This document shows, piece after piece, positions 51,166-60,605 of a stretch of 64,000 nucleotides of DNA. The stretch's first letter is position 1; each line of letters starts with the position of its first letter. The DNA lies in NCBI GenBank assembly GCA_963281255.1, contig OY725490.1, forward strand, positions 434,001-498,000. The letters are read 5' to 3'. This DNA comes from Aphrocallistes beatrix. Taxonomy: Eukaryota > Porifera > Hexactinellida > Sceptrulophora > Aphrocallistidae. Both the position numbers and the translations under genes were made by a program. The notes beneath the pieces were generated by a model. It did not search any database. It saw only the letters and a list, made by a program, of their open reading frames with translations, and was not told the origin of the DNA.

Positions 51166-53067
51166 TTAGTTACAGCTTAAGAAAAGAGAGTTTCTCTCGT
51201 AAACAAGAATCCTCTGATTGCCTTTATCACACACATACACGGTTCCATCGTTCAGAGACGCAATCCCGAATTGATCAGAGTACTCTCCTCTCCCAGTGCC
51301 TCTACGCCCTACTGTCCACACGGTCGTGAGATCTGGGTCATACACTATCATCTGTTTTTGGTTCAGATCACTGAGTATTACTTGTCCCATAGGCGTGATG
51401 CACATAGCGGATATTTGACAAAAATGTCCCCTGAGCGAAGAGCTACCGAATTGCTTGAGCAAAGCTCCAAAGGAATTGTACATGTTAATACATGGATTGT
51501 AGTTGTGTGCCACCACCACTTCATCCCTAGGAGTTAGAGCTAGCTCGATAGGATCCATTAGTTCTCCAGGCGAGCAAGTAGCATTTCCTATAAACCTACA
51601 GAATTTGTACTGCGAATTGAATACCTGCACTCGATTGTTTCCATTTTCCAGTACGTATATGTCTGCATTGCGGTTACTCACTGCGACACTTAGTGGAGTA
51701 TGGAATTGTCCCTGCCCTGTCCCTCCACTCCCAAACATTTTGATGGACATTCCTTCTTCTGTGCACACAGTCACACTCTGTTTTTTGCCAACCACTATGT
51801 ACAATAGACCTTTGTTCCAATGAATGAAACAAAAGCTCATCGAAATATTCTTGAGATGAGGAATTTGAAAAGAGCGAACCACAGTACCAAATCTATCCAT
51901 CACCACGACTTCACACAAGTCTGTGAGGTTGTAGAGTAGATCATTATCCCCTTTAGTAATGGCAAATGGAGCGAATTTGTGATGAGAATGTGGTGCTCGT
52001 GTTCCAATGGCATAGTTTGGCATTATGTCGTGAATGTATTCGAGTTTGAAGCAACCCAACGCCATAAGCAGACACTTCACATCTTGAGTCATCAGAAATT
52101 CAATGTCTCTGTACTTAGAACGAGAAGGAGGCTGTCCCAACAGCTCTGTCACCTTACAGTTAATAGAGTCCTGATTGATCAGTAAAGTCTCATCTATCGG
52201 CAAGTGTTCATAAGCTTTGCTCTTCTCAATCAGATCTTTGACATGTTCTTTCCTCCTCTCTTCTTTCTGAATCAATCTGAGAGTATCTTTGTGGAGAATG
52301 TCCAGCTTCCTGATTAATTGTTCTCTTCTCTCCTCTAGCACTCGTCTAATATCTTCAAACTGTGCCTCTACCTCCACACGTAGCAGCGATATTTTCTTAA
52401 GAAAATTATCTGCTGAACTATAATCTTCATTGTCCAGCTCTTCAAACTTGTCTCTATTCTGCTGAGATAGAACACTCACTTCCTGTCTGAAATCTTCTCC
52501 ACTGATGGTTGGGTGGTCTGGGTGGTGGTGTGAGAGGCAGTATGCACACAAGAACACGTGGCATGTCTTGCAGAACTTGCTAGCAACCGTGTCAGAATGG
52601 AATGTACACTTGAAGGAATCTTGTAGTGGATAGAGTTGTTCGAGAGATCTCAGCTTAACTTCTTCAATGTTTATAACCTGGTGCGCGTCTTTGTACATTC
52701 GTTTGTGCAGTTTGAAGTCTAACTCACAGATGGGTTTGGTGCAGACGAGACAGAAGTATTCAGCACTGGAGACATCCTCCTCACACTCAGCACAGAGAAC
52801 ACTGCCTTTCTCTTCCAAGGCACTTCGCACTGATTCCACTGAGACTACTCTCTCTGTGATGACGTCACGAGGTAGAGAGGCAGGCTGTGTCTCTGTCTCA
52901 CTCTGACACTTGGGACACCTGCTCATTCCTGCGTTTGTCACTTCCACGCATTCCAGACACACCGTGTGGCAGCATGGCAGGAGGAGTGGCGCCTTGAAGG
53001 CAGAGTGGCAACCTGGACAGATGGTCAGAGGAGCATTGGTTGCCCTTGATACATTCCTAGTCGCCAT
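51166..53067 (-). CDS. TRIM-NHL protein, copy 1
   Basis: Intronless, 633 residues from MATRNVSRATNAPL at 53067, the start shared by all four copies. An in-frame upstream Met at 53202 is not conserved. RING C3HC4 at about 13-52 (CPGCHSAF, CCHTVCLEC, RCPKC). B-box 1 at about 88-130 (CAECEEDVSSAEYFCLVCTK). B-box 2 at about 145-185 (CTFHSDTVASKFCKTCHVFL). Coiled coil about 200-310 (LRVEVEAQFEDIRRVLEERR). Six-bladed NHL propeller from about 360 (GQGQFHTPLSVAVS, NGNNRVQVFNSQ, GRGEYSDQFGIASL). No filamin domain. The RING predicts E3 ubiquitin ligase activity; the propeller should supply target binding. Cytoplasmic. Confidence 0.9.
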   Translation of the reverse strand: MATRNVSRATNAPLTICPGCHSAFKAPLLLPCCHTVCLECVEVTNAGMSRCPKCQSETETQPASLPRDVITERVVSVESVRSALEEKGSVLCAECEEDVSSAEYFCLVCTKPICELDFKLHKRMYKDAHQVINIEEVKLRSLEQLYPLQDSFKCTFHSDTVASKFCKTCHVFLCAYCLSHHHPDHPTISGEDFRQEVSVLSQQNRDKFEELDNEDYSSADNFLKKISLLRVEVEAQFEDIRRVLEERREQLIRKLDILHKDTLRLIQKEERRKEHVKDLIEKSKAYEHLPIDETLLINQDSINCKVTELLGQPPSRSKYRDIEFLMTQDVKCLLMALGCFKLEYIHDIMPNYAIGTRAPHSHHKFAPFAITKGDNDLLYNLTDLCEVVVMDRFGTVVRSFQIPHLKNISMSFCFIHWNKGLLYIVVGKKQSVTVCTEEGMSIKMFGSGGTGQGQFHTPLSVAVSNRNADIYVLENGNNRVQVFNSQYKFCRFIGNATCSPGELMDPIELALTPRDEVVVAHNYNPCINMYNSFGALLKQFGSSSLRGHFCQISAMCITPMGQVILSDLNQKQMIVYDPDLTTVWTVGRRGTGRGEYSDQFGIASLNDGTVYVCDKGNQRILVYERNSLFLSCN

Positions 53068-54158
53068 GTACGTATCTCTGTACCGATAACGTCTAGAATT
53101 GACTCCTAATAACGTTAACAACTTTAAGAAAATATAAAAATAGAATCTATATGACTCAAAGTTGAAACTTAAATGAAACAAGAGAAAGAAAATATTACTC
53201 AATTTAAAAGCGACATGAGGAAGTCTAACCTGAAATTCCCAACAAAAAATGAAAAATAAAGCTGAGATTCGGAAAAATTCTGCAAATACAAATATTCAGT
53301 TGTTTACATTAGAATTTAGAAATCATGCATGGCGTAGGTCCCGATAGGGTTGATAAACCAGGCCATGGCCAAACCAAACATTCGTCAAGTCATTATTTCA
53401 TCATACAATTTATCCAAAAATGTCCTTAACACCCCACTAATCCATAACCTAAGTCTGTGTGTCCTTGAAATGGTTAGCCTTGTAGGCCTACTGGTATACA
53501 TGCATACGAGTCCTGGAGGAGAACATAAGTCGCTATCGGTGCCTACCATTGGTTAATTTCCGAAACCATGGATACGTAAATGAAATTCGCAAAAGTGAAA
53601 TTTGGGAATGACAGCATCATTAATGATGAGGAAGTAGTGCAACCCTTTTTTGTCTCACTACAGTGGCAAACATGCAAAATAATGACACAGTGGGGACATG
53701 ACTTTTGTCCGTTGTAGAGATATGCTTAGCTATTACATGTGCGCTGTATTTCCTTGAATAATGCCGGGGCGATTATAACTTCAAGACCCAAGACCTTCAC
53801 CACTTGAGGAAAATAAGTATTTCAGGAAGAGATGTTTCAATTGATATTACCGCACGATTGAACCAATAAATTTAATATCTTTCAAATAGGCACAAAAAGA
53901 AGTTGGCACCCTCTCGCGATTATTCGAAGGGAGCTACTATTCGAGATAGTACGGTGTATGGTGAATTCATTCCATTCCACGAGGTTTGTTCGTTGTAGAG
54001 GGTTGTCCGATTTTCGCTTTGGGTCACTAATTCGTAATGGTTTTGAATACAGTAAAAGAGTTTTTGATTCTAACTCTACTACTCGACTTCAACATAAACA
54101 AAATATCCTAACATAAACAAAATATTCAAAAAATAATCCAACCAATCAATACTTCTGC
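53068..54158. other. intergenic
   Basis: TRIM upstream sequence, then a dispersed repeat at 53340-53640 (CCAGGCCATGGCC, GTCCTTGAAATGGTTAG) and a decayed MITE at about 53747-53965 (TGTATTTCCTTGAATAATGC and an inverted ATTATTCGAAGG). 53940-54158 matches 50945-51165. The plus-strand frame at 53350-53556 lies in the repeat and is not counted as a gene. Confidence 0.55.
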
Positions 54159-56056
54159 TTAGTTACAGCCTAAGAAAAGAGAGTTTCTCTCGTAAACAAG
54201 AATTTTTTGATTGCCTTTATCACACACATACACGGTTCCATCATTCAGACACGCTATCCCGAATAGGCTAGAGTACTCTCCTCTCCCAGTGCCTCTACGC
54301 CCTATTGTCCACATGGTCGTGAGATCGGGGTCATACACTATCATCTGTTTCTGGTTCAGATCACTGAGTATTACTTGTCCCATGGGCGTGATGCACATTG
54401 CGGATATTTGACAATAATGTCCTATGAGCGAAGAGCTACCGAATTGCTTAAGCAAGGTTCCATTGGAATTGTACATATTTATACATAGATTGTCGAAAAG
54501 TGCTACCAGCACTTCATCTCTAGGCGTTAGAGCTAGCTCGATGGGATTTCTTAGTTCTCCAGGTGTGCGTACAGCATTTCCTATAAACCTGAGGAATTTG
54601 TACTGCCAATTGAATACCTTCACTCGATTGTTCCCATTTTCCAGCACATATATGTCTCCATTATGGCTACTCACTGCGACACTTAGTGGAGTATTGAATT
54701 GTCCCTGCCCTGTCCCTTCACTCCCAAACATTTTGATGGATCTTCCTTCTTCTGTGCATACAGTCACACTCTGTTTCTGACCAACCACTATGTACAATAG
54801 GCCCCTATTCCAATGAATGAAACCAGAACCAATTGAAGTATTTCTGAGATGAGGAATTTGGAATGAGCGAAGGACAGTACCTAACCTATCCATCACTACG
54901 ACTTTACACAAGTTTGTAAGGTTGTAGAGTAGATCATTATCCCCTTTTGCGATAAAGAATGGAGTGAATTTGTGGTGAGACTGTGGTGCTTGTGTGTCTA
55001 TGGAATAGTCATTAAGTCTTGAGTGTATTCGAGTTTGATGCAACCCATACCTCTAAGCAAACATTTCACATCTGGAGTCATCAGGAACTCAATATCTCTG
55101 TACTTAGGATTAGCAGGAGGCTCTCCCAACAGCTCTATCACCTTACAGTTGATAGAGTCCAGATTGATCAGTAAATTCCCATCCATCGGCAAGTGTTCGT
55201 AGGCTCTGCTCTTCTCAATAAGATCTCTGACATGATCCCTCTTCTTTTCTCCTTTCTGAATCAGTCTGAGAGTATCTTTGTGGAGAATGTCCAGCTTTCT
55301 GATTATTTCTTCTCTCCTCTTCTCTAGCACTCGCTTAATATCATCAAACTGTGTCTCTACATCCACACGTAGCGTCGATATTTTCTTAAGAAAGTTCTCT
55401 GCTGCACTATAATCTTCATTGTCCAGCTCTTCACACTTATCTCTATTCAGTTGAGAGATCTCGCTCACTTCTTGTCTGGCATCTTCTCCACTGATGGTTG
55501 GGTGGTCTGGGTGGTGATGTGAGAGGCAGTATGCACACAAAAACATGTGACATTTCTTGCAGAACTTGGTAGCAACAGTGTCAGAATGGAATGTACACTT
55601 GAAGGAATCTTGTAGTGGGTAGAGTTGCTCGAGAGATTTCAGCTTAACTTCTTCAATGCTTATAACCTGGTGCGTGTCTTTATACATTCGTTTGTGCAGT
55701 TTGAAGTCTAACTCACAGATGGGTTTGGCGGAGACGAGACAGAAGTATTCAGCACTGGAGACATCCTCCTCACACTCAGCACAGAGAACACTGCCTTTCT
55801 CTTCCAAGGCTCTTCGCACTGATTCCACTGAGACTAGTCTCTCTGTGATGACGTCACGAGGTAGAGAGGCAGGCTGTCTCTCTGTCTCACTCTGACACTT
55901 GGGACACCTGCTCATTCCTGCGTTTGTCACTTCCACGCATTCCAGACACACCGTGTGACAGCATGGCAGCAGGAGTGGCGCCTTGAAGACAGAGTGGCAC
56001 CCTGGACAGATGGTCAGAGGAGCATTGGCTGAGCTTGATGCATTCCTAGTCGCCAT
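54159..56056 (-). pseudogene. TRIM-NHL protein, copy 2, broken by a 4-base deletion
   Basis: The start MATRNASSSANAPL is at 56056. RING, both B-boxes and coiled coil read through to KLEYTQDLM, then the frame stops at 54998 after 352 codons. Paralogs read ATAGTCTGGCATTATGTC here; this copy reads ATAGTCATTAAGTC, a 4-base loss near 55010. The NHL propeller (54159 to about 55010) is fully open in the other frame. One product could be a RING/B-box/coiled-coil protein without propeller, able to dimerise with intact paralogs. In B-box 1, FCLVSAKPICEL has Ser in place of the Cys found in the other copies, losing a zinc ligand. Confidence 0.8.
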
Positions 56057-56315
56057 GCACGTATCTTTGTACCAATAATGTCTAAAATTAACTCCTAATG
56101 ACGTTAACAATATATCTAAGAGTAATATTAATACGAACCCATATATTATTCAAAGAAGCAACTTCATTTGTACAGGAAGCATAGGATGTAAACAGTTTGT
56201 ATAATATTATTCTGAGCTTTACATATTAAAAGTATTAAGGGACTCAAATGACTACATACTGCGAAAAATGGTCCTTATTTTAAAGGGTTGCGTATCATTA
56301 TACGTATTATTATAA

Positions 56316-56348
56316 AGCATCACATATACTCCTAGTATATGTGATGCT
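56316..56348. repeat. perfect hairpin, duplicated at 59613-59645
   Basis: Fifteen-base arms AGCATCACATATACT and AGTATATGTGATGCT have a 3-base loop. The copy upstream of TRIM copy 3 keeps every arm base although its flanks have changed. Confidence 0.8.
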
Positions 56349-56383
56349 CCATGTAAAGATCGGCGTGTGACATCAGTACGTAC

Positions 56384-56576
56384 CAGGGCATTATACAGCC
56401 CTCCAGAGATACGCTCCTAATCTCAAACCCCTAAATTTTCATATGCCTAAATCGTTAAATTACATTCTATTATCGTGGGAATTGGGAAAGGTTCTAAATT
56501 TTTCACGCTCCTAAACACTTTTGGGCTTAAAGTAATACGCCTATAGGAGCGTCTCGCGCTCCTAGATAATCCCTTG
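56384..56576. mobile_element. hAT-like MITE with a paralogous empty site
   Basis: CAGGGCATTATACAGCC at the left and AGATAATCCCTTG at the right are imperfect inverted ends. The flanks GTACGTAC and GTACGTAT form a 7-of-8 target duplication. The paralogous sequence at 59665-59695 runs straight through (GTAAGCACCGTCCATCTG). The internal TACGCC and TAGGAGCG words recall the MITEs at 25661 and 48087. Confidence 0.8.
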
Positions 56577-57457
56577 GTACGTATCGTCCGTCTGCTCGCT
56601 CCTGGAAATTCTATTGGACTAAATTGCACCTAACTCGGACTATAAATTCCTTAATAAAAATTTAAACCTTGTTCCAAATTATGAAATAGTTTGCATCTTT
56701 CCACGAAAAGTGTCAAATGTATTAGCCAATCAGAATCCAGAGATTTAATATTACAGTTAGCTTTGATTTTATTGATGAATAGGGATTATAACTAACCCAA
56801 TGAACATATACAAGCAGAATCACTCTCTAGCTTAATGTAACGATTATTCATATTTTAGCACATTGCCTCAAAATGTGACAAATGTGACAACTAATAAAAC
56901 TGTAGGCTTTCAATCTAACAGCAGAATTTAATATAAATGGTTAATATAAAATAGCCCAGACACAATGCACATATTCAAGTTAGAATCACTCTCTAAACAT
57001 GAAATCTGATAGGCTGAAATGATACTACTTGTACGTAAACTGTTTAAAACTCAACTAAGAATGTATATTTAGCAGATGCCCTACGAATCACTTAATGGAG
57101 CTGCACTATATGTGTGCCAACCGACATTTTTTCGTTTACATAAGGAAGGCTAACCAAAAAATTGCCAACAAATAAATTAAAATAAAGCTGAGGTAAGGAA
57201 AAATTCTGCGTAGGTTCCGGTAGGGTTGGTTAACCAGGCCATGGCCCAACTAAACATTCTTCAAGCCATTATACGCATATATGGGAAATAAAATCCTTTC
57301 TACGAGGTTTATTCCGTTGTAGAGCTTTCGTTACGCGAGACTTCACTGTACTACGTAATGGTTTTTTGAACATAAAAAAGACTTTTGAAACAAACAATAC
57401 TCCACTTAAACATAAACAAAATATAAAGAATAATCCAAAAAATCAATAATACTTTGC

Positions 57458-59359
57458 CTAGTTACAGCCCAGGAAAAGAGAGTTTCTCTGGTAAACAAGA
57501 ATCTTTCGATTACGAGCATCACACACATAGACAGTTCCATCATTCAGACAAGCTGACCCCAATGGACCAGAGTACTCTCCTCTCCCAGTGCCTCTACGCC
57601 CTACTGTCCACATGGTCGTGATATCCGGGTCATACACTATCATCCGTTTCTGGTCCTGATCGCTGAGTATTAGCTGTCCCATGTGCGTGATGGACATAGC
57701 AGATATATGAAACAAATAGCCTCCGAGTGAAGAATCACCGAATTGCTTGAGCAAGGCTCCATAGGAATTGTACATGTTTATACATGGATTGTCTCTATGT
57801 ACTACCACCACTTCATCTTTAAGTGTTAGAGCTAGCTCGACGGGATTCCTTAGTTCTCCAGGCGTGTGAGCGGCGTTTCCTATAAACCTGCGGAATTGGT
57901 GCTGAGTAGTAAATACCTGGACCCGATTATTACCTTTTTCCAGCACGTATATGTCTCCATTGTGGTTACTCACTGCAATACTTTGTGGAGTATTCAATTC
58001 TCCCTGCCCGGCCCCTTCACTCCCAAACATTTTGATGGATGTTCCACTTTCGGTGCACACAGTCACACTCTGTTTCTTACCAACCACTATGTACAAAAAG
58101 CATTTGTTCCAATAAATGAGACCAGAGCTCATCGAAATATTCTTGAGATGAGGAAGTTGAAAATAACGAACCACAGTACCCAACCTATTCATCACTACGA
58201 CTTCATAAGAGGATGTGAGGTTGTAGAGTAGATCATTATCTCCCTTAGTAATAGTAAATGGAGTGAATTTGTGAAAAGACTGTTGTGCTCGTGTGTCTAT
58301 GGCATAGTCTGGCATTATGTCTTGAGTGTATTCGAGTTTGAAGCAACCCAGCGCCTTAATCAGACACTTCACATCTTGAGTCATCAGAAATTCAATGTCT
58401 CTGTACTTAGAACGAGAAGGAGGCTGTCCCAACAGCTCTGCCACCTTAGAGTTGATAGAGTCTAGATTAATCAGTAAATTCCCATCCATCGGCAAGAGTT
58501 CATAGGCTCTGCTCTTCTCAATCAGATCTCTGACATGTTCTCTCCTCCTCTGTCCTCTTTGCATCTGTCTGAGAGTATCTTTGTGGAGAATGTCCAGCTT
58601 TCTGATTATTTGTTCTCTTCTCTCCTCTAGCACTCGTCTAATATCTTCAAACTGTGCCTCTACATCCACACGTAGCGTCGATATTTTCTTCAGAAAATTC
58701 TCCGTTGAACTATAATCTTTATTGTCCAGCCCTACACACTTGTCTCTATTCAGCTGAGATAGAACCCTCACATCTTGTCTGACATCTTCTCTACTGATGG
58801 TTGGGTGGTCCTGGCGGTGGTGTGAGAGACAGTATGCACACAGAAACACGTGGCATGCCTTGCAGAACTTGGTAGCAACCGTGTCAGAATGGAATGTACA
58901 CTTGAAGGAATCTTGTCGTGGATAGAGTTGCTCGAGAGATTTCAGCTTAACTTCTTCAATGCTTATAACCTGGTGCGTGTCTTTATACATTCGCTTGTGT
59001 ATCTTGAAGTCTAACTCACATATGGATTTGGCGCAGACGAGACAGAAGTATTCAGCACTGGAGACATCCTCCTCACACTCAGCACAGAGAACACTGCCTT
59101 TTTCTTCCAAGGCTCTTCGCACTGATTTCACTGAGACTACTCTCTCTGTGATGACGTCACGAGGTAGAGAGGCAGGCTGTCTCTCTGTCTCACTCTGACA
59201 CTTGGGACACCTGCTCATTCCTGCGTTTGTCACTCCCACGCATTCCAGACACACCGTGTGGCAGCATGGCAACAGGAGTGGCACTTTGAAGACAGAGTGG
59301 CACCCTGGACAGATGGTTAGAGGAGGATTGGTTGAAATTGATGCATTCCTAGTCGCCAT
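57458..59359 (-). CDS. TRIM-NHL protein, copy 3
   Basis: Intronless, 633 residues, MATRNASISTNPPL. RING CPGCHSVF/CCHTVCLEC/RCPKC, B-box 1 CAECEEDVSSAEYFCLVCAK, B-box 2 CTFHSDTVATKFCKACHVFL and coiled coil LRVDVEAQFEDIRRVLEERR are intact. The propeller has GQGELNTPQSIAVS, KGNNRVQVFTTQ and GRGEYSGPLGSACL. The QMQRGQRRREHVRDL segment is more basic than in copy 1. The upstream DNA (59360 onward) carries the duplicated hairpin. Confidence 0.9.
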   Translation of the reverse strand: MATRNASISTNPPLTICPGCHSVFKVPLLLPCCHTVCLECVGVTNAGMSRCPKCQSETERQPASLPRDVITERVVSVKSVRRALEEKGSVLCAECEEDVSSAEYFCLVCAKSICELDFKIHKRMYKDTHQVISIEEVKLKSLEQLYPRQDSFKCTFHSDTVATKFCKACHVFLCAYCLSHHRQDHPTISREDVRQDVRVLSQLNRDKCVGLDNKDYSSTENFLKKISTLRVDVEAQFEDIRRVLEERREQIIRKLDILHKDTLRQMQRGQRRREHVRDLIEKSRAYELLPMDGNLLINLDSINSKVAELLGQPPSRSKYRDIEFLMTQDVKCLIKALGCFKLEYTQDIMPDYAIDTRAQQSFHKFTPFTITKGDNDLLYNLTSSYEVVVMNRLGTVVRYFQLPHLKNISMSSGLIYWNKCFLYIVVGKKQSVTVCTESGTSIKMFGSEGAGQGELNTPQSIAVSNHNGDIYVLEKGNNRVQVFTTQHQFRRFIGNAAHTPGELRNPVELALTLKDEVVVVHRDNPCINMYNSYGALLKQFGDSSLGGYLFHISAMSITHMGQLILSDQDQKRMIVYDPDITTMWTVGRRGTGRGEYSGPLGSACLNDGTVYVCDARNRKILVYQRNSLFLGCN

Positions 59360-60605
59360 GTACGTATTTCAACCACCAATAACTCCTAATAACGTTAGCA
59401 ATATATCTTAGAGTAATATAAATACGAATTCATATACATATTATTCAAAGAAGCAACTTCATTTGTACAGAAAACACAGTGTCTGTAAACAGTTTGTTTA
59501 ATATTATTCTGATCTTCACACATTAAAAGTATTGAGGGACTCAAATTACTACATACTACCGAAGATGGTCCTTATTTTGAAGGATTGCGTTATATTATAC
59601 GTATTATTATAAAGCATCACATATACTCCTAGTATATGTGATGCTCTATGTACAGATCGACGTGTGACATCCGTAAGCACCGTCCATCTGTTCGCTTCTA
59701 GAAATTCTATCAGACTAAATTACACCAAATTCAGACTATAAATTCCTTATATGGTGGAAATTTATCCTGGGTCCAAATTATGAAATAGTTTGCATCTATC
59801 CACAAAAAGTGTCAAATGTATTAGCCAATCAGAATCCAGAGATTTAATATTACAGTCGGCTTTGATTTTGTTGATGAATAGGGATTATAACTAACCCTAT
59901 GAACATTTACAAGCCGAATCACTCCCTAGCTTAATGTAACGATTATTCATATTTTCACACATTGCCTCAAAATGTGACAAATGTGACAACTAATAAAACT
60001 GTAGGCTTTCAATCTAACAGCAGAGTTTAATATAAATGGTTAATATGAAATAGCCCAGACACAATACACATATTCAAGTTAGAATCATTCTCTAAACATG
60101 AAATCTGATAGGCTGAAATGATACTACTTGTACGTAAACTGTTTAAAACTCAACTAAGGATATATTTTTAGCAGATGCCTTACGAATCACTGAATGGAGC
60201 TGCACTATATATGTGTCAACCGACATTTTTCCGTTTACATCTGAAAGGCTAACCAAAAAATTGCCAACAAATAAATTAAAATAAAGCTGAGGTAAGGAAA
60301 AATTAAAACGAATATTCGGTTGCTTACATTTAAATTTAGAGATCATGAATGAGCGTAGGTTCCGGTAGGGTTGGTAAACCAGGCCATGGCCCAACTAAAC
60401 ATCCTTTAAGCCATTATACGTATATATGGTATATTAAATCTTTTCTACGAGGTTTGTCCGTTGTAGAGGGGTGTTCGCTTTTCGTTACGCGAGACTTCAC
60501 TGTACTACGCAATGGTTTTTAAACATCAAAAAGACTTTTGAAACAAACAATACTTGAACATAAACAAAATATAAAAATAATCCAAAAAGTCAATACTACT
60601 TCTGC
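59360..60605. other. intergenic, paralogous to 56057-57457
   Basis: Shared blocks include the hairpin at 59613-59645 and 59760-60420. The minus-strand frame at 60143-60394 (83 codons) is interrupted in the paralogous copy and has no family features, so it is not called. The end is the 3' flank of TRIM copy 4. Confidence 0.6.

Larger units (their letters stand above)
56057..57457. other. intergenic, paralogous to 59360-60605
   Basis: Long stretches (56145-56340, 56590-57130, 57180-57430) align with the next intergenic region. It contains a 33-bp hairpin at 56316-56348 and the hAT-like MITE at 56384-56576, absent from the paralog. No gene is seen. Confidence 0.6.

Noticed and set aside
53068..53202. 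45-residue N-terminal extension of TRIM copy 1
   Set aside because: The other copies start at MATRN directly or lack this sequence, so the inner Met is preferred.
60143..60394. 83-codon minus-strand frame upstream of TRIM copy 4's 3' flank
   Set aside because: The near-identical paralogous region at 56990-57250 does not keep it open.
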